Assembly: GCA_021324075.1 (NCBI GenBank)
Contig: JAJPJW010000049.1
Coordinates: 1 to 45,774 of the forward strand
Origin: Pseudomonadota bacterium
GTDB taxonomy: Bacteria > Oederibacteriota > Muellerivitia > Muellerivitales > Muellerivitaceae
Length of the DNA: 45,774 bases
Direction: 5' to 3'
Below, in pieces: positions 7,395 through 16,960 of this stretch. How positions within the stretch are numbered: position 1 is the stretch's first letter; each line of letters opens with the position of its first letter. A program made the translations under genes and the position numbers. A model generated the notes under the pieces. That model was not told where the DNA came from and made no database searches. It saw only the letters and a list, made by a program, of their open reading frames with translations.

Positions 7395-8435
7395 TTGTTA
7401 AACTTTCTTTTAGGGTTATTCTCGAGTGATGTGGCCATCGACCTGGGTACGGCCACCACGCTGGTTTACGTGAAGGGCCGGGGGATTGTCCTCCAAGAGC
7501 CTTCCCTCGTGGTCGTTCATAAGAGCACCAACCAGATCCTGGCCGTAGGGAACGATGCCAAGCTGATGCTGGGGAGGACGCCGGGCTCAATTGTTTCCAT
7601 CCGCCCCATGAAGGATGGTGTCATCGCCGATTTCGAAGTGACCGAGCGCATGCTCCGTTACTTCATTTCCAAGGTCCATAACCGCCGTTCACTGATCCGG
7701 CCCCGCATCGTGGTGGCTATCCCTTCGGGTTGCACCGAGGTGGAAAAGCGCGCCGTGCGCGATTCGGCCGAACAGGCCGGCGCCCGGGAAGTCTACCTGG
7801 TTGAGGAACCCATGGCGGCGGCTATCGGGGCTGGCATGCCGATCGCCGAGCCCCAGGGCAACATGATCGTGGACATCGGCGGCGGAACGACTGAGGTCGC
7901 AGTTATTTCCCTGGGTGACATCGTCTACGGCAAATCCATCCGGGTTGCGGGTGACGAACTGGACGAAGCCATCATTAATTACATCAAGCGAACCTACAAT
8001 ATCCTGGTCGGGGAGAGAACGGCGGAAGACATCAAGATCCAGATCGGCTCGGCTTTCCCCTTGGAACAGGAGCTGCGCATGCAGATCAAAGGCCGGGACT
8101 TGGTCACCGGATTGCCGAAAACCATCGAACTGACAAGCGAGGAAGTGCGCGGCGCCCTGGAAGAGCCCCTGGTTCCCATCATTGAAACCATCAAGATGAC
8201 GTTGGAACGTACGCCTCCCGAGTTGGCGGCTGACATCGTGGACCGTGGCATCATCCTGGCCGGCGGTTCCTCCCTTCTCAAGGGGTTGGACGAGCGCCTT
8301 CGGGACGAAACGGGCGTACCGGTGAACCATGCGGATGATCCCACCACTGCGGTCGCCATGGGTGCGGGGCATTTGCTGGACCGTTCCATGGACTTCCTCA
8401 AGCGCATTTCTGTCCTCGAGAAAGAGTACGTGTAA
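7395..8435 (+). CDS. mreB: Rod shape-determining protein MreB
   Basis: Bacterial actin homologue that organises lateral cell-wall synthesis at the inner membrane. 346 residues, normal for MreB. The start is TTG at 7395, with AGGAG 6 nt upstream. The N-terminus has a short amphipathic leader ([11 protein letters not shown]) and then phosphate-1 [19 protein letters not shown]. Other actin-fold blocks are [33 protein letters not shown] (connect region), [20 protein letters not shown] (phosphate-2) and [17 protein letters not shown] (adenosine site). It heads mreB-mreC-mreD-mrdA-rodA. Confidence 0.98.
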   Translation: MLNFLLGLFSSDVAIDLGTATTLVYVKGRGIVLQEPSLVVVHKSTNQILAVGNDAKLMLGRTPGSIVSIRPMKDGVIADFEVTERMLRYFISKVHNRRSLIRPRIVVAIPSGCTEVEKRAVRDSAEQAGAREVYLVEEPMAAAIGAGMPIAEPQGNMIVDIGGGTTEVAVISLGDIVYGKSIRVAGDELDEAIINYIKRTYNILVGERTAEDIKIQIGSAFPLEQELRMQIKGRDLVTGLPKTIELTSEEVRGALEEPLVPIIETIKMTLERTPPELAADIVDRGIILAGGSSLLKGLDERLRDETGVPVNHADDPTTAVAMGAGHLLDRSMDFLKRISVLEKEYV

Positions 8436-8514
8436 CGACAGTTGCCGGCTGTCGGCTGTCAGGTTCCAGCTGAGAACCGACAACTGATGACTGAAAACTG
8501 CCTATCGGGGCCTC
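8436..8514 (+). repeat. mreB-mreC spacer with short CTGTC/CAACTG repeats
   Basis: This 79-bp spacer holds CTGTCGGCTGTCAGG and later ACAACTGATGACTGAAAACTG, i.e. imperfect repeats of a (T)GTC / ACTG unit. GGTTC (8462-8466) can pair with GAACC (8474-8478). It may be a small hairpin or a decayed intergenic repeat. Its function is not known. Confidence 0.35.
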
Positions 8515-9345
8515 ATGCTTAAATTTTTCCTTAAAAACATCTCCCGGTTCCTACTGACCGCCGCCCTCCTGTTTTGCGCCTGGCTTTTGATCGAACGCAA
8601 CAGCCACCGGGCCGATGCTGGGTCGGGGCCCAAAGGCGCGACCCTCGCCCTTTGGCTTCCGTTCCAAGAGTCCATTAATTGGTTGATCTCCTTTCCCGAA
8701 AATACCTTGAATGCCGTCCGGGAACTGAGGGTCCTCCGCCAGGAAGTGGAACGTCTGCAGCTGGAAAACCAATCCCTGCGCCTGGAACTGGCCAATCACA
8801 AGTCCGTTGAAACCGAGTTGTCGCGCCTGCAGGAGGTATTGCAGATCAAGGCCCACCTGCCCCACGCCGCCAAGATCGCCCGCATCATCGCCCACGATCC
8901 CAGCACCTGGGACAGCAGCTTCATCGTGGATGTTGGGTCGGACGACGGCATCCAGGAGGATTCACCCGTCATCTCCGAGCAGGGCATGGTGGGCCGCGTC
9001 ATCGAGGTTACCGCGAAGAATTCCAGGGTGCTTTTGCTCACGGACAACGGTTCCAGCGTGGCCGGCATCGACGACCGGTCCCGGGTGACGGGGATCGTGC
9101 AGGGAACAGGACACAACCAATTGCGGTACGCCTATGTCAATGCGGGTGAGGATATCCAAAAAAACGACGTCCTGGTTTCCTCCGGGATGGGGGGGGTCTT
9201 CCCCAAGGGCTATCCCATCGGGACGATCACCAAAAAAACCGAATCAGAAAACGGATTGAACACTGAAATCGAGGTGGCGCCGGCCGTCGATTTCGCCGCC
9301 TTGGATTATGTTTTTATCCTTCCGCCGGTGGATGTTTATCAATGA
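8515..9345 (+). CDS. mreC: Rod shape-determining protein MreC
   Basis: 276 residues. It has an N-terminal transmembrane helix (about residues 10-27, FLLTAALLFCAWLLI). A coiled coil follows at about residues 62-105 (ELRVLRQEVERLQLENQSLR). The periplasmic beta-barrel domain carries the family motifs GRVIEVTAKNSRVLLLTDNG and GMGGVFPKGYPIGTI. MreC links MreB to PBP2 and RodA in the elongasome. Its stop overlaps the mreD start (ATGA). Confidence 0.96.
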   Translation: MLKFFLKNISRFLLTAALLFCAWLLIERNSHRADAGSGPKGATLALWLPFQESINWLISFPENTLNAVRELRVLRQEVERLQLENQSLRLELANHKSVETELSRLQEVLQIKAHLPHAAKIARIIAHDPSTWDSSFIVDVGSDDGIQEDSPVISEQGMVGRVIEVTAKNSRVLLLTDNGSSVAGIDDRSRVTGIVQGTGHNQLRYAYVNAGEDIQKNDVLVSSGMGGVFPKGYPIGTITKKTESENGLNTEIEVAPAVDFAALDYVFILPPVDVYQ

Positions 9346-9824
9346 GAATTCCCAAAGAAATGCTGTGGATCCTGGCCCTGTTCTTTATCCAGCAACTGCC
9401 CGCCGTGGCGGCTTGGGGAGTGGATTTGCCCCTCTTATTCGTGGTGTTAGTCGGCCTCCGGACCGACCTGCCCAAGGCGGGGGGATGGGGGTTCCTGATG
9501 GGCCTGCTCCAGGACCTTTTATCGTCCGGATGGATCGGCCCCAACACGATTGCCAAGACCCTCACCGGTATCCTGGCCTCCTTATCGAAGAGGCATATTT
9601 ACCGGGAGAGGGTTTTGACCCAGACCTTCCTGGTTTTCTTGGCGACGCTTTTTCACCAGATTTTCATATGGGTTTTATTGAAATGGGACGGGACGGCTCC
9701 GCCGGCAGGGGACGCCTTGGGGATCCTCGTCAGGAGCCTTATGGCGACGACCTTGGCGGGGGTCGTGGTTTGTTTCTTTGTTGTCCGGTTCCGGAAGCGT
9801 CGTTTTGATCCCGCGACCGCTTAA
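9342..9824 (+). CDS. mreD: Rod shape-determining protein MreD
   Basis: 160 residues, almost entirely hydrophobic, with about five transmembrane helices (WILALFFIQQLPAVAAWGVD, LPLLFVVLVGLRTD and others). The GFLMGLLQDLLSSGWIGPNT segment is typical of MreD. It is an integral inner-membrane member of the elongasome. It overlaps mreC by 4 nt and precedes mrdA by 27 nt. Confidence 0.92.
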   Translation: MRIPKEMLWILALFFIQQLPAVAAWGVDLPLLFVVLVGLRTDLPKAGGWGFLMGLLQDLLSSGWIGPNTIAKTLTGILASLSKRHIYRERVLTQTFLVFLATLFHQIFIWVLLKWDGTAPPAGDALGILVRSLMATTLAGVVVCFFVVRFRKRRFDPATA

Positions 9825-9851
9825 ACTTGAGTTCGGGATCCGGGGGTTGAA

Positions 9852-11726
9852 GTGGCTTTAAAATTTCCACGGGGAAAATTCGGCGGCTCCCCAGAGAAAA
9901 AAATGGGCTTCCTGCTGGGCCTTATCACAATGGCTTTCGCAGGCATATTCCTGAAACTTTTTTACCTCCAAATCCTCAATTACCCCTTTTACCGCAGCCT
10001 TTCCGATACCAACAGCCTCCGCCTGATTCCCCAAAGGGCCCCCCGGGGCATCATCACGGACCGCAATAATGAGGTCCTGGCCACCAACCGGCCGACCTAC
10101 TCGCTTTTTCTTGTCCCTGCCGACGTTAAGGCATACGGCCCCTCTTTGCAAAAACTGAGCGAGCTCTTGGAAGAACCGCTGTCTTCCCTGGAGAACCTGG
10201 TGGAAAGCCGCCGCCAGCGGCGCAAATTTGAACCTGTCCGCCTCCAATCCCACCTGGACCCGGACCTGATCGCCCGCATCGAGGAAAACCGCGTCCACCT
10301 GCCGGGGGTCTATATCCAGATGGAGCCCGAGCGGTATTACCCCCAGGGGGACCTGGCCTCCCATGTCCTGGGTTACATCGGGGAGATCAATGAGGACGAG
10401 CTTGCGCGCCTGAGGGACAGCAATCACGACGAAGGGGACCTCATCGGTAAGATGGGAGTGGAACGCACCTACGACCGGGCCCTCAAAGGCGAGGACGGCG
10501 GTGTGGAAGTGGAAGTGGATGCCTCGGGCATCCAGCGCCGCACCCTGGCCTACCGGGAACCCGTCCAAGGCCAGACGCTCAAACTTTCGATCGACTGGAA
10601 ACTCCAAAAACTGGCTGAAGACCTCATGGGCAGCCAGGTGGGTTCCATCGTCGTCTCGAACCCCCAGACGGGTGAGGTCCTGGCCCTCGTCAGCCGCCCC
10701 AATTTCGACCCGAACGAATTTGTCAGCGGCATTTCCTACAAGGACTGGAACGACTTGATGAAGGACAAGCTCCATCCGCTCGAAGACCGGGCCATCAACG
10801 GCCTCTATCCGCCGGGTTCTATTTTTAAACCCATCACGGCGCTGGCGGCCCTGGAAGACAAGGTCATCGACCTGAACAAGGTGTTCCTCTGCACCGGTAT
10901 TTTCTGGTACAAGACTTGGCCCTACCGTTGCCACAACCACGCGGGCCACGGCTGGGTGAACCTGGAGCGGGCCATCATTGAGTCCTGCGACATTTTCTTC
11001 AACCAGGTGGGGCTCTTGGTGAAGGTCGACAAGATCTACCGGGTGGCGCGCCGGTTCGGCCTGGGCAGCCGCACCCAGATCGACCTGGATTCGGAGGCTT
11101 CGGGCCTGGTCCCCAATCCACGGTGGAAGGAAAGCACCCAGCACATGCCCTGGTTCCCGGGGGACACCATCCACTTGAGCATTGGACAGGGTTATCTTTT
11201 AACGACCCCCATCCAGATGTTGGACGTGATCAGCGGTCTGGCCATGGACGGCAAGATATTCAAACCCCATCTTTTGTACCGTATCCTGGACCACAATACG
11301 GGCCGGACGGTTTTCGAGGACCCACCCGATCTGCTTCGAGAGGCGGAGATCGTGCCCGAGGATTTGGCCTTCCTTAAGGCCACTCTGGAAAAGGTCGTCA
11401 GTTCGCCCCATGGAACAGGGAAAAAAGCCCGCATACCGGGGGTGAGGGTTGCGGGTAAAACAGGGAGCGCCGAGAACCCCTATGGGGATGACCACGGGTG
11501 GTTTATGGCCTATGCCCCGGCGGAGGATCCCAAGGTGGCGGTTTTGGTCATGGTGGAAAACGGAGGGGAAGGCGGCATTGTGGCGGCGCCCATCGCCAAG
11601 CGGCTGATGGAACTGGAACTGGGCCAGGAAGTTACACCGATGGAAATCCCCACACCGGGAACAACCCCCGGTGAGGCAGGCACACCGGTGCCCACACCGA
11701 CGGCGGCCAAGGGGGCGACCCCATGA
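9852..11726 (+). CDS. mrdA: Penicillin-binding protein 2, peptidoglycan transpeptidase
   Basis: Class B PBP that crosslinks peptidoglycan during elongation, paired with RodA. 624 residues from a GTG start. It has an N-terminal membrane helix (MGFLLGLITMAFAGIFLKLF) and a dimerisation domain with RGIITDRNNEVLATNRPTYS and VLGYIGEINEDEL. The transpeptidase domain carries all three motifs: SxxK with nucleophile Ser323 (PPGSIFKPI), SxN-type SCD at 378-380, and KTG at 536-538 (GKTGSAENP). The C-terminus is a Pro/Thr-rich tail (about residues 595-624). It overlaps rodA by 4 nt. Confidence 0.97.
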   Translation: MALKFPRGKFGGSPEKKMGFLLGLITMAFAGIFLKLFYLQILNYPFYRSLSDTNSLRLIPQRAPRGIITDRNNEVLATNRPTYSLFLVPADVKAYGPSLQKLSELLEEPLSSLENLVESRRQRRKFEPVRLQSHLDPDLIARIEENRVHLPGVYIQMEPERYYPQGDLASHVLGYIGEINEDELARLRDSNHDEGDLIGKMGVERTYDRALKGEDGGVEVEVDASGIQRRTLAYREPVQGQTLKLSIDWKLQKLAEDLMGSQVGSIVVSNPQTGEVLALVSRPNFDPNEFVSGISYKDWNDLMKDKLHPLEDRAINGLYPPGSIFKPITALAALEDKVIDLNKVFLCTGIFWYKTWPYRCHNHAGHGWVNLERAIIESCDIFFNQVGLLVKVDKIYRVARRFGLGSRTQIDLDSEASGLVPNPRWKESTQHMPWFPGDTIHLSIGQGYLLTTPIQMLDVISGLAMDGKIFKPHLLYRILDHNTGRTVFEDPPDLLREAEIVPEDLAFLKATLEKVVSSPHGTGKKARIPGVRVAGKTGSAENPYGDDHGWFMAYAPAEDPKVAVLVMVENGGEGGIVAAPIAKRLMELELGQEVTPMEIPTPGTTPGEAGTPVPTPTAAKGATP

Positions 11727-12841
11727 AAGGCGCGATTAAATCCTACCTTAAGGGCATGGACTGGGCCGTGGCCTCGAATGTCCTCGTCCTGTCGTTCATC
11801 GGTTTTTTCGTTGTTTTTTCGGCCACCTCGCATAATTTCGACATTACCCAACCCTGGAAAAGGCAATTGTTTTGGTTTTCCATTTCCCTTTTCGTCATGT
11901 GGCTCTTTTCCCGCATCGACTACCGCTTCTGGATCGAGGCTTCCTACATTTTTTATTGGGTCTCCATCGTTTCCTTGCTTGCCGTATTGGTCGTGGGGGA
12001 CGAGACCAACGGCGCCCGGCGCTGGATCAAGATCGGCATCCTTTCCTACCAGCCCTCCGAACTGGCTAAGCTGTCGGTGCTCCTGGTGCTGGCCCGGTTC
12101 ATCGGCAGCAAGACGGTGGAGCTTTTCTTCCTGGGACGCCTGTTGCTGCTCATGGCCATGCTGGGCCTGCCCCTCCTGCTGATCCTGAAACAACCCGACC
12201 TGGGTTCGGCCCTGCTCCTGGTGCCGGTTTCCATCATTCTCATGTACGTAGGCGGGGTGCCCTTCAAGTGGTTGACCTGGCTTTTCGTACTGGGATTGGC
12301 TTCCAGTCCCCTGGTGTGGCATTTCCTGAAGGACTATCAGAAAGAAAGACTGGAAGTCTTCATCAACCCCCAGGACGATCCCTTGGGCGCGGGGTACAAC
12401 ATCATCCAATCGATGATCGCCATCGGTTCGGGTGGCATTTCGGGGAAGGGCTACATGCAGGGGACCCAGACCCAGCTATCCTTCATCCCCGAGCACCATA
12501 CGGATTTCATCTTCTCGGTAGTGGGGGAGGAATGGGGTTTCGTGGGCTGTGTCCTCATTCTGGGCCTCTATTTCTTCATGATCCAAAGGACCTTCGAAAT
12601 TTCCCGCAAGGCCCGGGACCGGGAAGGGTCCCTCTTGGCCCTAGGGATCGCCTCCATGTTCGCGGTCCAGATCGTCATCAACGTCGGCATGACGGTGGGC
12701 CTCCTGCCTGTCACCGGCCTCACCCTGCCTTTCATCAGCTACGGCGGGTCGTCCCTCGTCTTCAGTTACGCGGCCGTGGGGATTCTTTTGAACATCTCCT
12801 ACGCCAACCGCCGGCCTGTCCTGGTGACCGGGCGCGGGTAA
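11723..12841 (+). CDS. rodA: Peptidoglycan polymerase RodA (SEDS family)
   Basis: 372 residues with about ten transmembrane helices. SEDS blocks are visible: GARRWIKIGILSYQPSELAK, LKQPDLGSALLLVPVSIILM (with the Asp of KQPDLGS), AGYNIIQSMIAIGSGGISGK, SFIPEHHTDFIFSVVGEEWG and the C-terminal GLTLPFISYGGSSLV. RodA is the glycosyltransferase partner of PBP2. It is the last gene of the operon, and the overlapping start with mrdA supports coupled translation. Confidence 0.97.
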   Translation: MKGAIKSYLKGMDWAVASNVLVLSFIGFFVVFSATSHNFDITQPWKRQLFWFSISLFVMWLFSRIDYRFWIEASYIFYWVSIVSLLAVLVVGDETNGARRWIKIGILSYQPSELAKLSVLLVLARFIGSKTVELFFLGRLLLLMAMLGLPLLLILKQPDLGSALLLVPVSIILMYVGGVPFKWLTWLFVLGLASSPLVWHFLKDYQKERLEVFINPQDDPLGAGYNIIQSMIAIGSGGISGKGYMQGTQTQLSFIPEHHTDFIFSVVGEEWGFVGCVLILGLYFFMIQRTFEISRKARDREGSLLALGIASMFAVQIVINVGMTVGLLPVTGLTLPFISYGGSSLVFSYAAVGILLNISYANRRPVLVTGRG

Positions 12842-12904
12842 GGTTTTTCCTCAAATAACGGCTATCCTTGCTATACTTCTTGGAATTTTTCGGGGGAAAA
12901 CCAC

Positions 12905-13348
12905 ATGGATTCCAAATCCAAACTACTGAACGGGAAGAACAGCCTTCTAATCTTCGCCGCCTGCTGGGTTTTTACATTCCTGGCGGTTTATGTCCTTCGC
13001 CAAGTCCTCATCCCCCGCGACGAATTGGATTGTTACGCCCGGGTCATCACTCTCCAAAAGGCCGTAAACCAATGGGACGCGGCCAATCCTTCCAAGCCTG
13101 TGACCGAAGACATTGATGAAAACGCCCTGGTACAGGCGGGCTACCTCCAGCCCCTTTCCTACGATCATGACAAGCATTACTACTTCGTGGGTGAAACGGC
13201 CCACGGCCTGAAGGTAAAGTGCAACAAGCACGAGGACAACCCCCTGATCCTGAAGTTGACGGGAGACACGATTTTGGCCGTGTTGGTTTTCGTCGTTTTT
13301 TGCATGCTCCGCGGGTATGTTCTCTTTGCCCCTGCGGGAAAAACCTGA
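12905..13348 (+). CDS. Membrane protein with a pseudopilin-like loop, unknown function
   Basis: 147 residues. Two transmembrane helices (about 13-33 and about 118-138) flank a polar region of about 85 residues. That loop has a spacing that recalls the C-terminal domain of some type II pseudopilin-like proteins: Cys near the start (LDCYARVITLQKAVNQWDAA), a loop containing an acidic stretch, ALVQAGYLQPLSY, then HYYF and LKVKCNKHEDN. The resemblance is by eye only. GGGGGAAAA precedes the ATG. It lies between rodA and a sugar kinase with no close operon contact. Confidence 0.6.
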   Translation: MDSKSKLLNGKNSLLIFAACWVFTFLAVYVLRQVLIPRDELDCYARVITLQKAVNQWDAANPSKPVTEDIDENALVQAGYLQPLSYDHDKHYYFVGETAHGLKVKCNKHEDNPLILKLTGDTILAVLVFVVFCMLRGYVLFAPAGKT

Positions 13349-13366
13349 AAAGTTAAAGGAAACAAC

Positions 13367-14284
13367 ATGTCCGAAGTCCTCATTGTCGGCTCTGTCGCTT
13401 ATGACGGCCTGAAAACGCCCTACGGTTCAGCGGACCGGGTTTTAGGCGGCGCCGCCACCTATTCCAGCCTGGCGGCTTCGCTTTTCGCCCCGGTGAAGAT
13501 GGTGGGCGTGGTAGGCGACGACTTCAAGGATTCGGACATGGCCCTGGTCAAGCGCCATGGGATCAATACGGACCTGGTCACGAAGGAAAAGGGAAAGACC
13601 TTTTATTGGAAGGGATACTACGAAAACGATATGGCGGTGGCCCATACGGTGAAGATCGACCTGGGCGTTTTCGAGCGGTTTGACCCGCATATTACAGGCC
13701 GTTCACGCAATGTCCCCTTCGTCTTCCTTGCGGCCATCCATCCGGACCTGCAGATGAACGTCTTGAAGCAGATGGTGAAGCCCAAGTTTGTGGTTTTGGA
13801 CACGCGGGACCTTTGGATCAACATCACCAAGCCGGCCTTGATGAAGGTGCTGAAAAAGACCGATTTGGTGGTGGTGAACGACCAGGAAATCCGCCTTTTG
13901 ACCGGTGAAATGCACCTGATGAAGGGCGCCCGAGCCCTGCAGAAACTGGGCCCCAAGACCGTTATTGTGAAAAAGGGGGAACACGGAGCCATGTTGTTCG
14001 GCCAGGGTTGGACCTTTCTTTCCCCGGCTGTGCCGCTGGACTACGTAGTCGATCCCACGGGGGCGGGGGATACCTTCGCGGGGGCCTTCATCGGTTACGT
14101 GGCCAGGGCGGGGAAGTTGACGCCGGAAATCCTAAAACAGGCGGTCATCGCCGGCAACTTGGTGGCGTCCTTCACCGTGCAAGGCCTGGGAACCAAGTCC
14201 ATCGCGGCCTTGAACAAAGCCAAGCTCAAGAAGCGGGCTGTTGATTACCACAAGTTTGCCAGCATACCGAAGGTGACGATTTAA
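13367..14284 (+). CDS. PfkB-family carbohydrate kinase
   Basis: 305 residues, a full-length PfkB/ribokinase-type kinase. The N-terminal beta-sheet lid and glycine motif read GSVAYDGLKTPYGSADRVLGGAATYSSLAA. The C-terminal signature DYVVDPTGAGDTFAGAFIGY contains the anion hole and catalytic Asp (GAGD). The central VVVNDQEIRLLTGE also fits. The substrate (ribose, adenosine, fructose, or another sugar or nucleoside) cannot be told from the sequence. AAAGGAAA precedes the ATG. The next gene starts 44 nt later. Confidence 0.9.
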   Translation: MSEVLIVGSVAYDGLKTPYGSADRVLGGAATYSSLAASLFAPVKMVGVVGDDFKDSDMALVKRHGINTDLVTKEKGKTFYWKGYYENDMAVAHTVKIDLGVFERFDPHITGRSRNVPFVFLAAIHPDLQMNVLKQMVKPKFVVLDTRDLWINITKPALMKVLKKTDLVVVNDQEIRLLTGEMHLMKGARALQKLGPKTVIVKKGEHGAMLFGQGWTFLSPAVPLDYVVDPTGAGDTFAGAFIGYVARAGKLTPEILKQAVIAGNLVASFTVQGLGTKSIAALNKAKLKKRAVDYHKFASIPKVTI

Positions 14285-14328
14285 TTTTTGCCCCCAGCTA
14301 AGAACTGGCGGCCGGGAGATGGTACAAA

Positions 14329-15510
14329 ATGCCGTTACAAACCGAAGCGAACCTCATTAAAAAATTCCCTCCCTATCTATTCGCGCGCCTGAACGCGGAA
14401 AAGCTGGCCGCGCGCCATAAAGGGGAGGACGTTATCGACTTCAGCATGGGCAACCCGGACAACCCCACGCCCCAGCCTGTGGTGGACAAATTGATCGAAG
14501 TGGTGCAGGACAAGAAGTCCCACCGCTATTCGACCTCCAAGGGCATTCCGGCCTTCTTAAGGGCGGTTTCTCGCTGGTACGAGCGCAAGTACGGGGTTTC
14601 CATCGATCCCAAAACCGAGGCCGTGTCGGCCATCGGTTCCAAGGAAGGTTTGGCCCATTTGGGGCTGGCGGTCATCAACCGGGGGGACAAGGTCCTCACC
14701 CCGACGCCGACCTATCCCATCCATCATTACAGTGTCATCATCGCGGGGGGGACCCTGGTTCCCATTTCCATCCTGGATGGGCCCGAAGCTTTCCTGCGGA
14801 ACCTGGGCAAGGCCTATTCGAAAGCCCGCCCCAAACCCAAAATTTTGATTATCAATTTCCCCCACAACCCGACCACGGTTTGCGTGGAACCGGATTTTTT
14901 CAAGGAAATCGTCAAGTGGGCCAAGAAAAACCAGGTGTTGGTGGTACACGATCTGGCCTATGCGGACATCGTGTTTGATGGATACAAGTCCCCCAGCTTC
15001 CTGGCCACACCGGGCGCCAAGGACATTGGCGTGGAATCTTTCACCCTTTCGAAGTCCTACAACATGGCGGGATGGAGGGTGGGGTTCATCGCGGGGAACC
15101 CGAAGGTCATCGCTTCCTTGGCGAAGATCAAAAGTTACATGGACTACGGCATCTTCACCCCCATCCAGGTGGCGGCCATTACCGCCTTGGACAGCCCGGA
15201 GGAAAACTTGAGGAAACTGGCGGCGGTTTACCAGGAACGCCGGGACATCATGGCGGATGGAATGAACAAGATGGGTTGGCCCGTTGATAAGCCCAAGGCC
15301 GCCATGTACCTTTGGGCCAAGATCCCCCAACGCTACGCGAAGATGAACTCGCTCGACTTCTCGATGATGTTGTTGAAGGAGGCGGCGGTGTCGATTTCGC
15401 CGGGCTCCGGCTTCGGCAGCCTGGGGGAGGGTTATGTGCGAATAGCCCTTGTCGAGAACAAGGACCGTATCCGCCAGGCCTTGAGAAACATCAAAAAGCT
15501 GTTTTCCTAA
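14329..15510 (+). CDS. alaC: Alanine-forming aminotransferase (AlaC/YfdZ type)
   Basis: PLP-dependent class I aminotransferase, 393 residues. It matches the glutamate-pyruvate aminotransferase AlaC closely along its length: KLAARHKGEDVIDFSMGNPD, YSTSKGIPAFLRAVSRWYER, AIGSKEGLAHLGLAV, FPHNPTTVCVE, VHDLAYADIVFDGYKSPSF, and SKSYNMAGWRVGF with the Schiff-base Lys at 242. The final RIALVENKDRIRQALRNIKK also fits. It likely makes alanine from pyruvate and glutamate. A related LL-diaminopimelate aminotransferase role is possible, since the families are near each other. Confidence 0.88.
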   Translation: MPLQTEANLIKKFPPYLFARLNAEKLAARHKGEDVIDFSMGNPDNPTPQPVVDKLIEVVQDKKSHRYSTSKGIPAFLRAVSRWYERKYGVSIDPKTEAVSAIGSKEGLAHLGLAVINRGDKVLTPTPTYPIHHYSVIIAGGTLVPISILDGPEAFLRNLGKAYSKARPKPKILIINFPHNPTTVCVEPDFFKEIVKWAKKNQVLVVHDLAYADIVFDGYKSPSFLATPGAKDIGVESFTLSKSYNMAGWRVGFIAGNPKVIASLAKIKSYMDYGIFTPIQVAAITALDSPEENLRKLAAVYQERRDIMADGMNKMGWPVDKPKAAMYLWAKIPQRYAKMNSLDFSMMLLKEAAVSISPGSGFGSLGEGYVRIALVENKDRIRQALRNIKKLFS

Positions 15511-15537
15511 GCCGGCAATTCTAAAATTGGGGGACGA

Positions 15538-15729
15538 ATGTTCAGGCAATTAGATAGGGTGGTCTTGAAAAAAGACATGCCCCTGCACCATTTATACCGC
15601 GGCGCCGCGGGTACGATCCTCAACGTTCACGCGAAAAGCGGCGGGTATGACGTTGAGTTCAATACGTCGAACGGGAAGCCGTCGATCGTCCTTCCGCTCA
15701 ATTCGTCCGCTATCCGGGCGCTTGATTAG
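15538..15729 (+). CDS. DUF4926-type small protein
   Basis: 63 residues. The layout fits the DUF4926 domain: an N-terminal DRVVLKKDMPLHHLYRGAAG, then GTILNVHAKSGGYDVEFNTS, and a hydrophobic end (SIVLPLNSSAIRAL). These are small SH3-like beta proteins without known function, sometimes coded beside toxin-like partners. Here the gene is alone between two aminotransferases. Confidence 0.7.
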   Translation: MFRQLDRVVLKKDMPLHHLYRGAAGTILNVHAKSGGYDVEFNTSNGKPSIVLPLNSSAIRALD

Positions 15730-15784
15730 TTTGACGTTGTTGGAATCTTTGCCAAGGGACGAAGGCTGAAAACGGGAGTGTGAA

Positions 15785-16948
15785 ATGGAAATCTCGGAAC
15801 GAATGAAACAAGTCGCCCCATCAATGACCCTGGCCATCGACGCCAAGGCCAAGAAACTGCAGGAAGAAGGGGTGGACGTCCTCAACTTCGGGGCGGGGGA
15901 GCCCGACTTCAACACGCCCGCGCCCATTTGTGAGGCGGCCAAGAAGGCCATTGACGGCGGCTTCCATAAGTACACGCCCGTTCCGGGAACGCTGGAACTG
16001 CGCAAAGCCATTGGCGAGTACCTGAACAAGGAATACAAGGTCCAATATGCCCCGACGGACATCGTTGTTTCCTGCGGCGCCAAACATTCCCTCTATAACG
16101 TCTTCATGGCTATCGTCAATCCCGGCGACGAAGTCCTGATTCCCGCGCCCTATTGGGTCAGCTATCCGGAGCAGGTCAAACTGGCGGGTGGCGTGCCGGT
16201 TTTCGTGGAATGCTCCGAGGCCGACGAATTCAAGCTGACCCCCCAGGCCTTGAAGGCCAAGATCACGTCCAAGACAAAGGCCCTGATCCTCAACTCCCCG
16301 AGCAATCCCACGGGCGCCGTGGTAGGCCGCAAGGCCATGGAGGGAATCGCCGAACTGGTCCTGAAACATAAGATCACGGTGGTTTCGGACGAGATTTACG
16401 CCAAGCTGGTCTATGGGGAAGAGCATGTTTGCTTCCCGTCGCTCTCGAAGGAAGTGGCGGCCCAGACCATCCTGGTCAACGGCATGTCCAAGGCCTATGC
16501 CATGACAGGCTGGCGCCTGGGTTACGCCGCGGGCCCGGCTAATGTAATGAAGGCCGTCTCCGACCTACAAGGGCAGTCCACCTCGAACCCCGCTTCCATC
16601 GTGCAAAAAGCCGGTGTGGCGGCGCTCGCCCTGCCAGACTCCGAAATCCAAAAGATGGTGGCTGTGTTCCAGAAACGCCGGGACATGATCGTCGAGGGTT
16701 TGAACGCCATCCCGGGCGTGAAATGCCTGAAGCCTGCGGGCGCTTTTTACGTATTTCCCAACGTTACGGGATTGTTTAAACCGCGCCGCTCCAATTCCAT
16801 GGAACTTTCCGGGTACCTTCTCGACAAGGCCAAGGTGGCCCTGACGCCCGGCATCGCCTTCGGCGCTGAGGGTTTCATGCGGATGTCCTACGCCACCGGC
16901 GAGAAGATCATTCAAGAGGGCCTGAAGCGGATCAAAGAGGCGGTTTGA
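15785..16948 (+). CDS. aspC: Aspartate aminotransferase (class I, gamma type)
   Basis: 387 residues. Motifs: INFGAGEPDF-type LNFGAGEPDFNTPAPICEAA, HKYTPVPGTLELRKAIGEYL, VSCGAKHSLYNVFMAI, LNSPSNPTGAVV, VVSDEIYAKLVYG, and NGMSKAYAMTGWRLGYAAGP with PLP Lys at 236. This subgroup usually interconverts aspartate and oxaloacetate and may also act on prephenate. It would supply aspartate for the hom-thrC-lysC operon directly downstream. GGGAGTG precedes the ATG. Confidence 0.92.
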   Translation: MEISERMKQVAPSMTLAIDAKAKKLQEEGVDVLNFGAGEPDFNTPAPICEAAKKAIDGGFHKYTPVPGTLELRKAIGEYLNKEYKVQYAPTDIVVSCGAKHSLYNVFMAIVNPGDEVLIPAPYWVSYPEQVKLAGGVPVFVECSEADEFKLTPQALKAKITSKTKALILNSPSNPTGAVVGRKAMEGIAELVLKHKITVVSDEIYAKLVYGEEHVCFPSLSKEVAAQTILVNGMSKAYAMTGWRLGYAAGPANVMKAVSDLQGQSTSNPASIVQKAGVAALALPDSEIQKMVAVFQKRRDMIVEGLNAIPGVKCLKPAGAFYVFPNVTGLFKPRRSNSMELSGYLLDKAKVALTPGIAFGAEGFMRMSYATGEKIIQEGLKRIKEAV

Positions 16949-16960
16949 CCGGGCTTTTCC

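Noticed and set aside
9858-11174. 438-codon minus-strand open frame opposite mrdA
   Set aside because: Same reason: antisense to a complete PBP2 with all catalytic motifs.
13367-14284. PfkB protein as the missing homoserine kinase
   Set aside because: It is a ribokinase-type fold (DPTGAGD), not GHMP or HSK2, and it lies outside the hom operon.
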